Notes: generated by a model from the sequence alone, not told the origin. Numbered from the stretch's first letter, positions 8,576 to 17,492 are shown. The stretch is 37,707 nucleotides of DNA from Chloroflexota bacterium (GCA_902810755.1 CADDYT010000057.1:1-37707); one strand, 5' to 3'. Numbers and translations: made by a program.

Positions 8576-9823
8576 TTATACCCTGCGCAGCCTTGTCAAA
8601 GAGGCTGCCACGCCGTTGAGTGCTAAGCCTGCCGCGATCAGCCCCAGCACCAGACGAGGGTTGAGCAGCGACAGCAACAGCCCGAAGCAGGCCGCGCCCA
8701 GCGGCTCTGCGCCATATGAAAGGAAGCGGAAGGCGCTATTGACGCGGCCCTGTAAGTGATCTGGCGAGACCGAGAGCCGGTACGACACCAGCGTGACGCC
8801 ATAGGCAGGCCAGATGAAGCCGATCAGACCAACGCCCGCGATGAGTAACAGAGGCGAAGGTGCCAGAGCCAGAGCAACGAGGGCCAGAGTCCATCCGGCA
8901 ATCGAGGCAAGGATGACCTGCCCGAAACGCAGATGCGCCCGCATCCATGTTGCAACGAAGCCGCCCAGCACGCCGCCAACGCCGCCAGCCGCCAGGACGA
9001 TGCCCAGCACCTGCACGCTGATATGCAATGTCCCTTGCGCCAGCACAATCACCGCCAGCGTGACAGGACTCAGCAGGAAATTGCCGTTCATGGTCAGGAT
9101 AGCCATAATCCGCAGCAGCGGCTGCTGCCAGAGGAAACGCAGCCCTTCGCCGATCTCTTTGCGCAGTGAGCGCCGCTCTTGCGTCCGCTCTCTCTGAAAC
9201 GAGACTTTCATGAAGCGCAGAGTGATTACCGAAACCAGGTAGGACACACTGTCCACCGCGTAAGCCAGATTTGCGCCAACGGCAATGCTCGCTGCGAGGC
9301 CGATGATGAATCCTCCCAGACTCGGCCCCAGTAGTTGCCCCACGTATTCCGTCGTTGTGTCCATAGCGTATGCTCGCGGCAGATGTTCCTGCGCAACTAC
9401 CTGCGGCAAGGCCGCGATCTGCCCGATGCTGAAGAAGACATAGGCGGTCCCTTCGACGAAGGCCACAATGTAGAGCTGCACAAGCGTCAGATGCCCTGAC
9501 ACAAAGGCAAGCGGCACCGACCCCAGGGCAATCCAGCGGATCAGGTCGCAGGAAATCATCGTCTTCTTGCGGTCCCACCGATCGAGCAAGGCGCCAGCGG
9601 GCAGGCTAAAAAGCAGGTAAGGCAGCTGCCGCACAGCCGTAAGCAGCCCGGCCTGCGCGGGTGAGCGCGTCACAGCCAGTACCAGCAGCGGCAGCGCAAG
9701 CAGGGAGATATTTGTGCCAAGCACAGACACCGTCTGCCCGCTCCACAACAAAAGGAAGTCCCCGTTGCGCCACAATGAGCGAGGACGTGTCCGCTGTTTC
9801 TCTGTAGAATCGATAGAATTCAT
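8576..9823 (-). CDS. MFS transporter, MefA-like drug/macrolide exporter type
   Basis: About 415 residues from ATG 9823, preferred because AAGGGAGA lies upstream; a TTG at 9856 would add 11 residues. The pattern is that of the 12-TM MFS efflux family. RNGDFLLLWSGQTVSVLGTNI opens TM1. GALLDRWDRKKTMISCDLIRW is the conserved cytoplasmic loop 2-3 motif (G-x-x-x-D-R-x-x-R/K). PSLGGFIIGLAASIAVGANLAYAVDSVSYL is the TM5-6 signature common in this subgroup. A charged central loop (FQRERTQERRSLRKEI) splits the two six-helix halves. It would use the proton gradient to expel a small molecule; the substrate cannot be told. It stands alone on the minus strand, convergent with the R3H operon. Confidence 0.85.
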   Translation of the reverse strand: MNSIDSTEKQRTRPRSLWRNGDFLLLWSGQTVSVLGTNISLLALPLLVLAVTRSPAQAGLLTAVRQLPYLLFSLPAGALLDRWDRKKTMISCDLIRWIALGSVPLAFVSGHLTLVQLYIVAFVEGTAYVFFSIGQIAALPQVVAQEHLPRAYAMDTTTEYVGQLLGPSLGGFIIGLAASIAVGANLAYAVDSVSYLVSVITLRFMKVSFQRERTQERRSLRKEIGEGLRFLWQQPLLRIMAILTMNGNFLLSPVTLAVIVLAQGTLHISVQVLGIVLAAGGVGGVLGGFVATWMRAHLRFGQVILASIAGWTLALVALALAPSPLLLIAGVGLIGFIWPAYGVTLVSYRLSVSPDHLQGRVNSAFRFLSYGAEPLGAACFGLLLSLLNPRLVLGLIAAGLALNGVAASLTRLRRV

Positions 9824-10376
9824 GAAATGAAATGCTTCTCCCTTCAGGAATACCAACGAACAATGGGTAAAGGCCAGTGAAGAGGGAGGTGAGCGAGCAT
9901 GAGAAATAGCACCAGTAGAGGCTGGCGCGCTGAAGAGACTCTGCCGGTATGGAGTATGAAGCGTCCACGACCAGAAGATGCTAATACGTCATGAGTCAAA
10001 AGAGCGCGTACATGAGCTTTCCTCTGATACCACTGCAAAACATTGCTGTAGATAGCCTTGAGTATGGCACATACGAAGGCAGATCGTCAACTCCCCTCAG
10101 CGCGCTCACTCTGGCACCGCCACAACTACCAATACTGAAAAGTGGTAATCCTTCATGACCGTTTTGACGTAAAAGAATAGTGTTGCCCCTGTAGTCGGGG
10201 GGCTACAGGGGCAACACCAGATCATTGTCTGTATGCCATAAAAAATCAACTCAACCATGTCATACTTCGCTGCCGCTCAGCATGACACATCGGCACCACT
10301 TTTGCGGCAATCTCAAGCTCAGCGTCCTGGTACTCCCCGCTCGGTGGCCTGATCATGCTCGCCTCTACATCCAGGC
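9824..10376. other. Intergenic region with two palindromic repeats
   Basis: No convincing gene lies between the divergent MFS gene and the threonine ammonia-lyase gene. Two palindromes are visible: 10180-10217, a 15-bp perfect inverted repeat GTGTTGCCCCTGTAG / CTACAGGGGCAACAC with an 8-nt G-rich loop, and 10258-10287, a degenerate TGTCAT...ATGACA element with a CTTCGCTGCCGCTCAG core related to the repeats at 34898-34989 and 17654-17669. Confidence 0.55.
10180..10217. repeat. Perfect 15-bp inverted repeat
   Basis: Arms 10180-10194 and 10203-10217 with loop TCGGGGGG. No T-run on either side. It contains the CTACAGGGG / CCCCTGTAG words that recur at the ends of other palindromic elements here, so it is read as a repeat rather than a terminator. 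Confidence 0.55.
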
Positions 10377-10406
10377 TTGCGTGCCAGCCCACCAATACGC
10401 TATAAT
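10377..10406 (+). promoter_or_regulatory. Candidate promoter of threonine ammonia-lyase
   Basis: TTGCGT (10377-10382), 18-bp spacer and a consensus TATAAT (10401-10406), about 100 bp before the first ATG of the gene. The -35 is weak and the -10 perfect. Confidence 0.5.
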
Positions 10407-10503
10407 CGTCGCATCATCGTTCATGCAATGGGGCATGGCTATTGTGAATTGAGCCGAACTAAACCGAACTGAAGAAAAAAGCGTAGATAGAGACCGTACC
10501 ACA

Positions 10504-11919
10504 ATGGGCGTGGTCGAGCGAGTCCGACGCCGCCGACGGATGAAAGGAAAGGAATTGGACCACGTCATGCGTTATGTCGAACATGCTACCAGTAATGATG
10601 ATCCCGGCGCGACTGCTGATGCCGCAACCACTACGGAGACTGCCGATGTGGCAAGCAGCGCGACCGCTCATGGCGAGGCGCACGATGGGCTGGTGAGCCA
10701 GCGCGCGGTGACTATTGCCGATATCTGGGAGGCCCACAAGCTGCTGAAGCCCCGGCTGCACCATACTCCCCTGACGCCCTCGCGCACCCTGCAAGAACTG
10801 ACGGGCGCGGATATTTATTTGAAGGAGGAGAATACGCAGCGCGCCGGTTCCTTCAAGGTGCGCGGCGCGAGTTTCAAACTTTCGCGGCTGAGCGAGCAGG
10901 AGTACCGGCGCGGCGTGATTGCCGCCTCGGCTGGCAACCACGCGCAGGGCGTCGCCATTGCCGCCGCGCAGTATCATATCCCCTGCACCATCGTCATGCC
11001 GGAGACGGCCCCGCTGGCGAAGGTCACGGCCACGCAGAGCTATGGCGCGAACGTCGTGCTGCACGGCTTCACCTATGACGATGCCTACGAACACTGCCTG
11101 CAATTGCAGCGCGAATCGGGTGCGGTCTTCATTCATGCTTTCGATGATCCCGATATCATCGCCGGGCAGGGGACGCTGGGGCTGGAGATGCTGAGCGATC
11201 TGCCGGATGCCGACGCGCTGGTCGTTCCCATCGGCGGTGGCGGCCTCATCGCCGGGATCGCTATTGCCGCCCGCGCCCTGCGCCCCAACATCACCATCAT
11301 TGGCGTGCAGGCCGAGGGCGCTGCCGGTTGTCGCGCTTCGCTGGATGCAGGCACGCTGCAAACGCTGCCTGCCATCACCACCATTGCCGATGGCATCGCC
11401 GTCAAACGGCCCGGCGCGCTGACCTTCTCCATCATCTCGCAGCTGGTCGATGATGTCGTGCTGGTCAATGACGAGGCCATTATCGGTGCGGTGCTGCTGC
11501 TGATGGAACGCTGCAAGCTGCTGGTGGAGGGCGCGGGCGCCGCTGGCGTGGCGGCTCTGCTGAGCGGCACCATCTCCCTGCGCGGCAAGAAGGTGCTGGT
11601 GCCGCTGACCGGCGGCAATATCGATATCAACCTGGTTGGTCGCTTCATCGAACACGGCCTGGCGGCAGCCGGTCGCTACTTCGTTATTCACACAAAGCTA
11701 ACTGATCGGCCCGGCGAGTTGATGCGCCTGCTCAGCATCATCGCCGAAATGCGCATCAATGTCATCGATGTGCGTCACCAGCGCATTTCCAGCCGCCTGC
11801 CCATCATGCAACGTGAAGAGACGCTGACCCTGGAGACGCGCGACCGCGCCCAGTGCGAGCAACTCCTGCACCACCTGCGCGCCGCCGGTTATGTGGTTGA
11901 AGAGGCACAACCTTTGTAG
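10504..11919 (+). CDS. ilvA: Threonine ammonia-lyase with C-terminal ACT domain
   Basis: A 471-residue PLP enzyme turning L-threonine into 2-oxobutanoate and ammonia, the entry step to isoleucine (or threonine catabolism). The PLP lysine is Lys118 in RAGSFKVRGA. ASAGNHAQGVAIAAAQ, the Gly-rich phosphate loop VVPIGGGGLIAG and LTGGNIDI are all in place. After about residue 395 a single ACT domain (LTDRPGELMRLLSIIAEMRINVIDVRHQR) could sense an amino acid. One ACT copy is typical of the shorter TdcB/CTN-type enzymes rather than E. coli IlvA. The first 65 residues are a low-complexity Ala/Thr-rich extension; starts at 10540 or 10567 are also possible. The symbol is therefore functional, not a claim of orthology with E. 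coli ilvA. Confidence 0.92.
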   Translation: MGVVERVRRRRRMKGKELDHVMRYVEHATSNDDPGATADAATTTETADVASSATAHGEAHDGLVSQRAVTIADIWEAHKLLKPRLHHTPLTPSRTLQELTGADIYLKEENTQRAGSFKVRGASFKLSRLSEQEYRRGVIAASAGNHAQGVAIAAAQYHIPCTIVMPETAPLAKVTATQSYGANVVLHGFTYDDAYEHCLQLQRESGAVFIHAFDDPDIIAGQGTLGLEMLSDLPDADALVVPIGGGGLIAGIAIAARALRPNITIIGVQAEGAAGCRASLDAGTLQTLPAITTIADGIAVKRPGALTFSIISQLVDDVVLVNDEAIIGAVLLLMERCKLLVEGAGAAGVAALLSGTISLRGKKVLVPLTGGNIDINLVGRFIEHGLAAAGRYFVIHTKLTDRPGELMRLLSIIAEMRINVIDVRHQRISSRLPIMQREETLTLETRDRAQCEQLLHHLRAAGYVVEEAQPL

Positions 11920-12040
11920 CAAGTGAAGCTACCACTATACGAAATTGCTTATATATGTTATAGTGCTAGAAACACCTGAAGATCGAGTATCAGGCGGTTA
12001 TCAATATGCAGGCGCCGGCCTGATGAGAAGGAGCAATTGT

Positions 12041-12796
12041 GTGAGTCTGTCAATTGATGTTGCGCGCAGAATACTGGAGGCGAGTAAGCAGCGCGCCAGG
12101 GAGCTGCGCAGCCCGGTGAGCATCGCCATCGTCGACGCTGGCGGTCACCTGGTTCTCTTTGAACGCATGATGTCCCCCTACGGGTGGGCAACTGGCAATA
12201 TCAGTATCGCCAAAGCAACGACGGCGGTCATGTTCAACCAGTCGACCGATGCCGTCGCGCAGTGGGGCGCCGGTATTCCCGGCTTTGCCTCCAGCCTGGC
12301 GGCCATGACCCAGGGAAAATTCATTATGGCCGCCGGCGGCTGGCCCATTCGCATCAATGGCGCGACCGTTGGCGGCATTGGCGTCAGCGGGGGCAACGCC
12401 GCCGGGCGCGATGATGAGATCGCCCGCGCCGGTCTGGCCGCCGTACAGGCGTGGAACGAGGCCAACGCGCCTGCTATTCCCGCTCAGGCGGCATCGTCAC
12501 AGTTTCAGCCCCCCCAGTCGTCTCCACCGCCGCAGTTCTCGCAACCATCGATTCCCGCCGTTTCTCCGGCAGCCTCTGTCTACCTGCCGCAGCAACCGCA
12601 GCCGCAGCCGCCAACCGGGACATCGATGCAGCCAACTCCATCGTATCCCGCGATGCCGCTGCAGAACAACTCTGGCTCCAACCCTCAGCAAAGTTTCCCT
12701 CAGCAGAACCTTGCTCCCGATCAGGAAAACCCTTATAATAATGAGATGTCATCATCCAGTCAATACTATGACAATCATTCGGGAGGACAATCATGA
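12041..12796 (+). CDS. GlcG/HbpS-type protein with long disordered tail
   Basis: A 251-residue protein from GTG 12041, chosen for AAGGAG (12028-12033) 7 nt upstream; the frame is open further back but without a site. Residues 1-135 are a GlcG/HbpS domain (SLSIDVARRILEASKQRARE, then VSIAIVDAGGHLVLFERM, then GGWPIRINGATVGGIGVSGG). This fold is linked in other bacteria to haem or corrinoid binding and to operons of diol or glycolate use; here no such operon is visible. Residues about 145-251 are Pro/Gln/Ser-rich and probably disordered, unusual for the family. The last codons overlap the next gene by ATGA. Confidence 0.8.
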   Translation: MSLSIDVARRILEASKQRARELRSPVSIAIVDAGGHLVLFERMMSPYGWATGNISIAKATTAVMFNQSTDAVAQWGAGIPGFASSLAAMTQGKFIMAAGGWPIRINGATVGGIGVSGGNAAGRDDEIARAGLAAVQAWNEANAPAIPAQAASSQFQPPQSSPPPQFSQPSIPAVSPAASVYLPQQPQPQPPTGTSMQPTPSYPAMPLQNNSGSNPQQSFPQQNLAPDQENPYNNEMSSSSQYYDNHSGGQS

Positions 12797-13626
12797 CACA
12801 GGAGCAGAGCCATCGCAGGCGCTCCGCCCGCGCCGACCGTAATCGGCCTGTACTCGTTACCTCTAGCAGAGAGACCGAGAGCGAGACAACGTTAGACGAA
12901 CCAGAGTTCGAGCAGATAGAGACAGTTGAGGAAAGCGTCGAGGAGACGGCACCCGCACCGGCAAAGACCAGGAGATTACCCGGTTTCTTCTCCACTATTG
13001 GCAAAAAGCCAGCAGAGGAGGTACCGGAAGTTGATGTAGCCCAGGCGCGCCTGGCCCGTGCCACGCGCAAAACTGGCCTCGGATCAGGCGCTGCGAAGGC
13101 GGCGGAGGTCTCGACCACGCCAACGAAACAGGAAAGGCAGGAGGCAAAACCAAAGCCCGCCCCGGCTCGCACAACGGCCACGCGCCCCGGCGGCTTCAAG
13201 ACGCGCTACCTGCTGGGCATGGTCATCTACCTGCTGGGCGCCAATTTCATCGGCGTCTTCGAGACCGAGTTTATGACGGCCAATCACCTGAACTACACGC
13301 TCACCAGCTTTAACCTTTTTGGCGGCATAGTGGTTATCAGCACCAGTACCATCGTCTTCCTGGCGACACTGATTCTGCTGCTGATCGTCCTGGCAAAATT
13401 CGATCTTATTCCGCGCAGCCTGAGTGCGCTGGCCGGGCAACCGGAACCGGCGCGGCGCGGCACCGGTCAGTCGAATAACAGAGGCAAGAGCGCCGGTCAG
13501 GAGCCGACCGCCAAAACGCCGCCGCCCACCATGCGCCAGGGCATCAAAGGCGCGGACGACGATCTCTATGAAGATTATCGTGCCACCCAACGGTACATGC
13601 AGCGCCGCGCACGCAAACGTTCATAA
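12793..13626 (+). CDS. Two-TM membrane protein of unknown function
   Basis: A 277-residue protein whose ATG overlaps the stop of the GlcG-like gene, with GGGAGGAC as ribosome-binding site. Residues 1-130 are charged and Ala/Pro/Glu-rich (probably cytoplasmic and disordered). Two hydrophobic helices follow, YLLGMVIYLLGANFIGVF (about 137-154) and GGIVVISTSTIVFLATLILL onward (about 177-203). A basic Arg-rich tail ends RYMQRRARKRS. I recognise no family. Translational coupling suggests it works with, or anchors, the GlcG-like protein, which shares the low-complexity style. Confidence 0.7.
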   Translation: MTQEQSHRRRSARADRNRPVLVTSSRETESETTLDEPEFEQIETVEESVEETAPAPAKTRRLPGFFSTIGKKPAEEVPEVDVAQARLARATRKTGLGSGAAKAAEVSTTPTKQERQEAKPKPAPARTTATRPGGFKTRYLLGMVIYLLGANFIGVFETEFMTANHLNYTLTSFNLFGGIVVISTSTIVFLATLILLLIVLAKFDLIPRSLSALAGQPEPARRGTGQSNNRGKSAGQEPTAKTPPPTMRQGIKGADDDLYEDYRATQRYMQRRARKRS

Positions 13627-13668
13627 ATTGCTGAGTGGGCAGAAAAAGTCCTAAAGTCCTGGAAAGTC

Positions 13669-13697
13669 TTGACAGAGCGACGTTTTCTGCCTATACT
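13669..13697 (+). promoter_or_regulatory. Promoter of the DAHP synthase leader
   Basis: Consensus TTGACA (13669-13674), exact 17-bp spacer and TATACT (13692-13697). It is the strongest sigma70-like promoter I see in the window. Transcription would begin near 13704, leaving a leader of about 255 nt before the aroF start codon. Confidence 0.8.
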
Positions 13698-13710
13698 TGT
13701 AACAGGTAAG

Positions 13711-13733
13711 TACCTGCTACACACGAGCAGGTA
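13711..13733 (+). promoter_or_regulatory. Early hairpin in the aroF leader
   Basis: TACCTGCT (13711-13718) and AGCAGGTA (13726-13733) form a perfect 8-bp stem with a 7-nt loop, close to the predicted 5' end of the leader RNA. It could stabilise the transcript or be a pause hairpin. Confidence 0.5.
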
Positions 13734-13763
13734 TGAGATAAGAGAAAAGAGTAAACACGACAG

Positions 13764-13826
13764 ATGCTTAGCGAACAACGATACAATCAGTACAGCTTTT
13801 ATTACTGGTTTAGCCCTCCAGCATGA
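13764..13826 (+). CDS. Aromatic leader peptide of DAHP synthase
   Basis: A 20-codon reading frame ending in TGA: residues 7-16 are YNQYSFYYWF, that is four Tyr, two Phe and one Trp within ten codons, and the peptide ends SPPA. A purine-rich AAGAG lies about 12 nt upstream of the ATG. It sits between a strong promoter and an intrinsic terminator, upstream of the first enzyme of aromatic amino-acid synthesis. Leader peptides rich in the end-product amino acid are the sensing part of ribosome-mediated attenuators. The composition is very unlikely by chance in this position, but translation is not proven. Confidence 0.7.
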   Translation: MLSEQRYNQYSFYYWFSPPA

Positions 13827-13874
13827 TGGTGGGTTCGTTGTGTTGAGCAAAAAATAACCACCAGCATGCTGGAG
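13816..13874 (+). promoter_or_regulatory. Long stem of the aroF attenuator
   Basis: Seventeen nucleotides at 13816-13832 pair with 13858-13874 with a single mismatch (arms starting CTCCAGCATG and ending CATGCTGGAG). The left arm covers the last codons and stop codon of the leader peptide, so a ribosome sitting at the stop would block it while one stalled on the Tyr/Phe/Trp codons would leave it free. The right arm abuts the terminator stem. A rival 7-bp pairing, 13775-13781 with 13835-13841, is also possible. Confidence 0.6.
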
Positions 13875-13902
13875 AAGCAGAGGTTTGATCCTCTGCTTTT
13901 TT
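13875..13902 (+). terminator. Intrinsic terminator in the aroF leader
   Basis: AAGCAGAGG / CCTCTGCTT stem (13875-13883 with 13890-13898), 6-nt loop TTTGAT, then a run of six T (13897-13902). It is a textbook rho-independent terminator located about 58 nt upstream of the aroF start codon and just after the leader peptide, the position of an attenuator terminator. Confidence 0.8.
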
Positions 13903-13959
13903 GTTTGCCGCAATCCTGCGATAGGAAACGAAATGAAAAGAAAAGGGAGGAACGCAATC

Positions 13960-15030
13960 ATGATTATCACCATTAACATCGATGCCGACAGTAGCACGCG
14001 CGGCGAGTTATTGTCCCTGCTCAGCCAACTTTCCGGCGGTCGCCCGCCGACCTGCACAAAGATCGATGGGCGCGAGGTGATTTGTCTGGAGGGCAGGCAG
14101 TATGATGCGCAGGCGGAACATATCCTGCGCCAGCACCGCGCCGTCGCCCGCATCACGCCCATTACTACCCCGTACAAGCTGGTGAGCCGCGCTTTCAAGG
14201 CAGAACAAAGTAGCGTCATCGTTGGTGAGGAGCGCGGCATCACGCCCCTGGTCATTGGCGGTGCGAACGCTTCTCCGGTCATCATGGCAGGCCCTTGTGC
14301 GGTCGAGAATCGCGACCAGTTGCTTTCAACGGCCAGAGCGGTGAAAGCAGCCGGGGCGCAAATATTGCGCGGGGGCGCATTCAAGCCGCGCACATCCCCT
14401 TACCAGTTCCAGGGATTGGGCGTCGAGGGTTTAGAACTGCTGGCCGAGGCGCGAGAACAGACCGGCCTGCCCGTCATTACCGAGGTCATGGAGCCGGACA
14501 TGGTAGAAACGGTGGCACGCTACGCCGATATTTTGCAGATTGGTAGCCGCAATATGCAGAATTTCCCACTGCTGCTGGCCGCCGGGCGCAACAGCCTGCA
14601 GCGGCCTGTCATGCTCAAACGCGGGCTGGCCTCGACGATTGAGGAATGGTTGCTGGCAGCAGAATACATCGTGGCGGCGGGCAACCCCCATGTCATCCTC
14701 TGCGAGCGCGGCATTCGCAGCTTCGACCCCCAGACGCGCAACCTGCTCGACCTCTCCTGCGTTCCCCTGCTTCACGAATTGACCCACCTGCCGATTATCG
14801 TTGACCCCAGCCATGCCACGGGACGGCGCGAACTCGTTCCCACCATGTCCCGCGCCGCCATCGCCGCCGGAGCAGAGGGCCTCATTCTCGAAGTGCATCC
14901 CGAACCCGATAGCGCACTCTGCGATGGGCGTCAATCTATCACCCCCGACCAGTTACAGGGAATCATTCGCGAGGCAAGGCTGCTGGCGCAGATGATGAGC
15001 GGGCAAACGGCATTGACATATGTGGCATGA
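13960..15030 (+). CDS. aroF: 3-deoxy-7-phosphoheptulonate (DAHP) synthase, type I-beta with regulatory domain
   Basis: A 356-residue enzyme condensing phosphoenolpyruvate and erythrose 4-phosphate, the first step of the shikimate pathway. It starts at ATG 13960 with GGGAGG 9 nt upstream. Residues 1-75 form a ferredoxin-like/ACT-type N-terminal domain as in Thermotoga-type DAHP synthases, where it mediates feedback inhibition by Tyr or Phe. The barrel shows [52 protein letters not shown] and the metal/substrate motif DPSHATGRR. With the aromatic leader peptide upstream, both the protein and its transcript appear tuned to aromatic amino acids. The gene appears to be transcribed alone. Confidence 0.95.
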   Translation: MIITINIDADSSTRGELLSLLSQLSGGRPPTCTKIDGREVICLEGRQYDAQAEHILRQHRAVARITPITTPYKLVSRAFKAEQSSVIVGEERGITPLVIGGANASPVIMAGPCAVENRDQLLSTARAVKAAGAQILRGGAFKPRTSPYQFQGLGVEGLELLAEAREQTGLPVITEVMEPDMVETVARYADILQIGSRNMQNFPLLLAAGRNSLQRPVMLKRGLASTIEEWLLAAEYIVAAGNPHVILCERGIRSFDPQTRNLLDLSCVPLLHELTHLPIIVDPSHATGRRELVPTMSRAAIAAGAEGLILEVHPEPDSALCDGRQSITPDQLQGIIREARLLAQMMSGQTALTYVA

Positions 15031-15069
15031 GTCATGAGTGACGCATGTAAAATACGGGAAGAAACAGGT

Positions 15070-15744
15070 TCATGCGCACTTTTGCTGATTCGGTGACCTA
15101 GACCGATGCAGGACACGCAGCCGAAGCAGATCAAACTGCGCTCGGCCATAGGCTTGCCGCTTGATGAGTTTGAGTCGATTGACCTGGCCCTCGGTTTGCC
15201 CATTGCTGTACTTCGTCGAGAGGGCCGCACGCACGGCATCGTAGTCCCGAAGAATGCCTGCAGCAAAGCTCCTGAGTTCGGCAATGCCACTCTGCTGTGC
15301 TTCCTGCAGCCAACGGTGCAGGACGTCCACTTGTCGATTGACAAGCATCGCTCGAAAATCTTGCGCGAGCTGATAGGCGCTTGCCAAGCTTTCGTCTTGG
15401 ACGCGCAATGGTTCGAGTTGCCACACCTGCCGCAACGTGAGCTTGCGCGGATTGCAGACGAAGAGCCAGGCGGCTTCACAAGCAGAAAGAGGCAGAGAGG
15501 CACTACTTCGTACTCCCTGTTGCTTCTGCTGGTGGTACATCTGCAGCCACTGCGGGTGCTGGCGAAACGGTCTGAGATACTCATGCACAATCGTCGCACT
15601 CCCGCGGTAGCCCCGTGCACGGATCTCGCTCACCAGGTGCGTGATGTTGTGTTGCCCGGCTTCCCAGCGCTGATGCAGATAGTCTTTGTAGGGATCCAGT
15701 TTACTGGTCCGCTTGGGACGAACGATTTCAGGATCGGTAGTTTG
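15070..15744 (-). pseudogene. ISL3-family transposase, C-terminal fragment
   Basis: The frame is open from 15744 (where an in-frame stop precedes it) to 15070, with the first in-frame start only at GTG 15633. The C terminus (KYSNGQTEGQVNRLKLIKRQ, then YGRAQFDLLRLRVLH) is the hallmark end of ISL3-type DDE transposases, and the middle part (LDPYKDYLHQRWE, HLVSEIRARGYRGSATIVHEYL) matches the segment before it. The N-terminal zinc-finger/HTH region and the first catalytic Asp are missing, about half of the normal length. I could not find its terminal inverted repeats. It is a dead IS remnant. Confidence 0.8.
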
Positions 15745-16316
15745 TCAAGAGTTGGCTCTCTCGCACTTCTCGTGCTAAAGGGGAAAATGTCTAAAAGTCT
15801 GTGAATGCCAATATACTCTAGCAGCGAATCTTCCGAGGGATGGTTTGGTCATATAGTACCCACAGCACGGGAAATGCGGGAGAGCCAAAATTCGGTATGA
15901 TGTCCCTCCTTGTTGAGAATTGCTTCGTTCTTTCTCTTCAAGAAGGCACATTTCTACGCCGATTAGCTACTGGTCACACCTCGTTGCGCATCGCGTGGGA
16001 GATACGAGAGTTTATCCCAATGACGATAGGTATCCAGGCCGAGGTAGAGCGGTGGGGCGTAGTAGCATCAAGTGTGCTGGTCGAGTCAGTTGTTGTGTTG
16101 CAGGCAAAGTTTGGCAATGGGGAGGCAATATACAGGCAGGTTCGCGGCGAGTAGCATACTTCCAAGCAGGAGTGCGATGAGCGCGGCGATGAGCAAGATT
16201 CTTCGCTGCGGAGCAAAATAGACCGGCATTACAAAGCATGATCCTTTCGCGTAGGATTTGGACCTGTGATTACAATGAAACGTATAGGCATAGTCTACAA
16301 CAAAAGGAGGGGACAG
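15745..16316. other. Stretch without a recognisable gene
   Basis: About 570 bp between the ISL3 fragment and the GT4 gene. No intact gene is supported. On the minus strand an ATG at 16229 opens a short hydrophobic reading frame (one predicted TM, ILLIAALIALLLGSMLLAA) that stops after about 47 codons; it could be the 5' end of a lost membrane-protein gene. The rest may be debris of the ISL3 insertion. Confidence 0.4.
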
Positions 16317-17492
16317 GTGGTGGATGCAACTCGCCTGAACATTGCTTATTTGACTGCCGAAGACCCACAAAGCAAATACGCCTGGTCTGGCACGACCTAT
16401 TACATGGCGCAGGCGCTAGAGAAATACTGTGGAGATGTGCATTTTCTGGGGCCAATTCTTTCGTTTGAAAGGCGCTTTATCGGCAGATTGATGCAGGAGA
16501 TGTCGAGCCGCTTGCTCAAAAAGAACATCGCTTATGATCGGCTGTTGTTTGTAGCAAAAAAGCAGGCAAAGCTGGCGGCGCAAAAGCTAGAACAAGGGCA
16601 TTACGACGTGATTTTTTCGCCGATTGGGCCGCCGGAAGTGGCTTTTTTAGAGACGAACATACCTATCGTGATTGCTACTGATGTCACATTTACTTTACAG
16701 CAAAACTATCATGAACGCTACTCGGAACTGCTGCCCTTTTCTGCGCGCATGGGACAGCAGATTGAGGCAATGGCTTATGCGAAGGCCAGCGCGCTCATTT
16801 ATCCGAGTCACTGGGCCGCTCGCTCGGCGGTAGAAGATTACGGGGTCGATGAGAAGAAAGTGCATGTGCTTCCGTTTGGAGCAAACCTCGACACGCTTCC
16901 CACCCGTCAAATAGCGTTGAAGCGGCACTGTGCGGGCAGGTGCAGGCTGCTCTTTATGGGGCTGGGCTGGGAGCGCAAAGGCGGTGATATCGCCTTTGAA
17001 ACGCTGTTGAAGCTTGAAAGCATGGGCATTGATACCGAGCTGATCGTCTGTGGCTGCACGCCTCCTAAATCGGTTCAACACCCGCGCCTGATCGTCATTC
17101 CATTTTTAAATAAACATGACGAACAGCAAAATCGTGAGATACAGCGGCTCTATGCCACGTCTCACTTTTTACTGGTACCGACACGCTGCGATTGTTTTCC
17201 CATCGTCTTCAGTGAAGCAAACGCTTTCGGCCTGCCCGCGATTACATCAAATACGGGGGGCGTTCCTGACGCGGTTCATGATGGCGAGAACGGCTATGTT
17301 CTGCCATTTGAGGCGCGGGGAGAAAGTTATGCTCGTCTCATAGCCCAAATTTTTCAGGATGAAAAGCGATACAAAGCACTGGCAGCATCCAGCCGGACCG
17401 TCTTCGAGCAGCGGCACAACTGGGATACGTGGGGCATGAGCATGCGTGGTATCTTGCAGCAGGTGGTTTCGTCGGCCTATGTCCATGTGTGA
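16317..17492 (+). CDS. GT4-family glycosyltransferase
   Basis: About 391 residues from GTG 16317 (or 16320); AGGAGG at 16305-16310 decides this start although the frame is open from 16266. A GT-B fold retaining glycosyltransferase: LNIAYLTAEDPQSKYAWSGT opens the N-terminal Rossmann domain, RLLFMGLGWERKGGDIAFETL opens the nucleotide-sugar-binding domain, and the C-terminal E-x7-E-type region appears as VPTRCDCFPIVFSEANAFGLPAITSNTGGVPD. It would transfer an unknown sugar in the cytoplasm during polysaccharide assembly. It is the only plus-strand gene of the polysaccharide set and faces the minus-strand cluster across a 36-bp perfect hairpin. Confidence 0.9.
   Translation: MVDATRLNIAYLTAEDPQSKYAWSGTTYYMAQALEKYCGDVHFLGPILSFERRFIGRLMQEMSSRLLKKNIAYDRLLFVAKKQAKLAAQKLEQGHYDVIFSPIGPPEVAFLETNIPIVIATDVTFTLQQNYHERYSELLPFSARMGQQIEAMAYAKASALIYPSHWAARSAVEDYGVDEKKVHVLPFGANLDTLPTRQIALKRHCAGRCRLLFMGLGWERKGGDIAFETLLKLESMGIDTELIVCGCTPPKSVQHPRLIVIPFLNKHDEQQNREIQRLYATSHFLLVPTRCDCFPIVFSEANAFGLPAITSNTGGVPDAVHDGENGYVLPFEARGESYARLIAQIFQDEKRYKALAASSRTVFEQRHNWDTWGMSMRGILQQVVSSAYVHV

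Noticed and set aside
10459..11691. A 410-codon open frame antisense to threonine ammonia-lyase
   Set aside because: Antisense shadow; composition is Gln/Arg/Gly-rich and lacks any motif, while the plus strand has all PLP enzyme signatures.
13704..13960. T-box or riboswitch in the aroF leader
   Set aside because: No T-box sequence or other recognisable riboswitch core was seen; the aromatic-rich leader frame plus terminator explains the layout better.
16093..16229. Short minus-strand hydrophobic frame (one TM)
   Set aside because: About 47 codons only, weak start context, lies in probable IS debris; mentioned under the non-coding stretch instead of as a gene.
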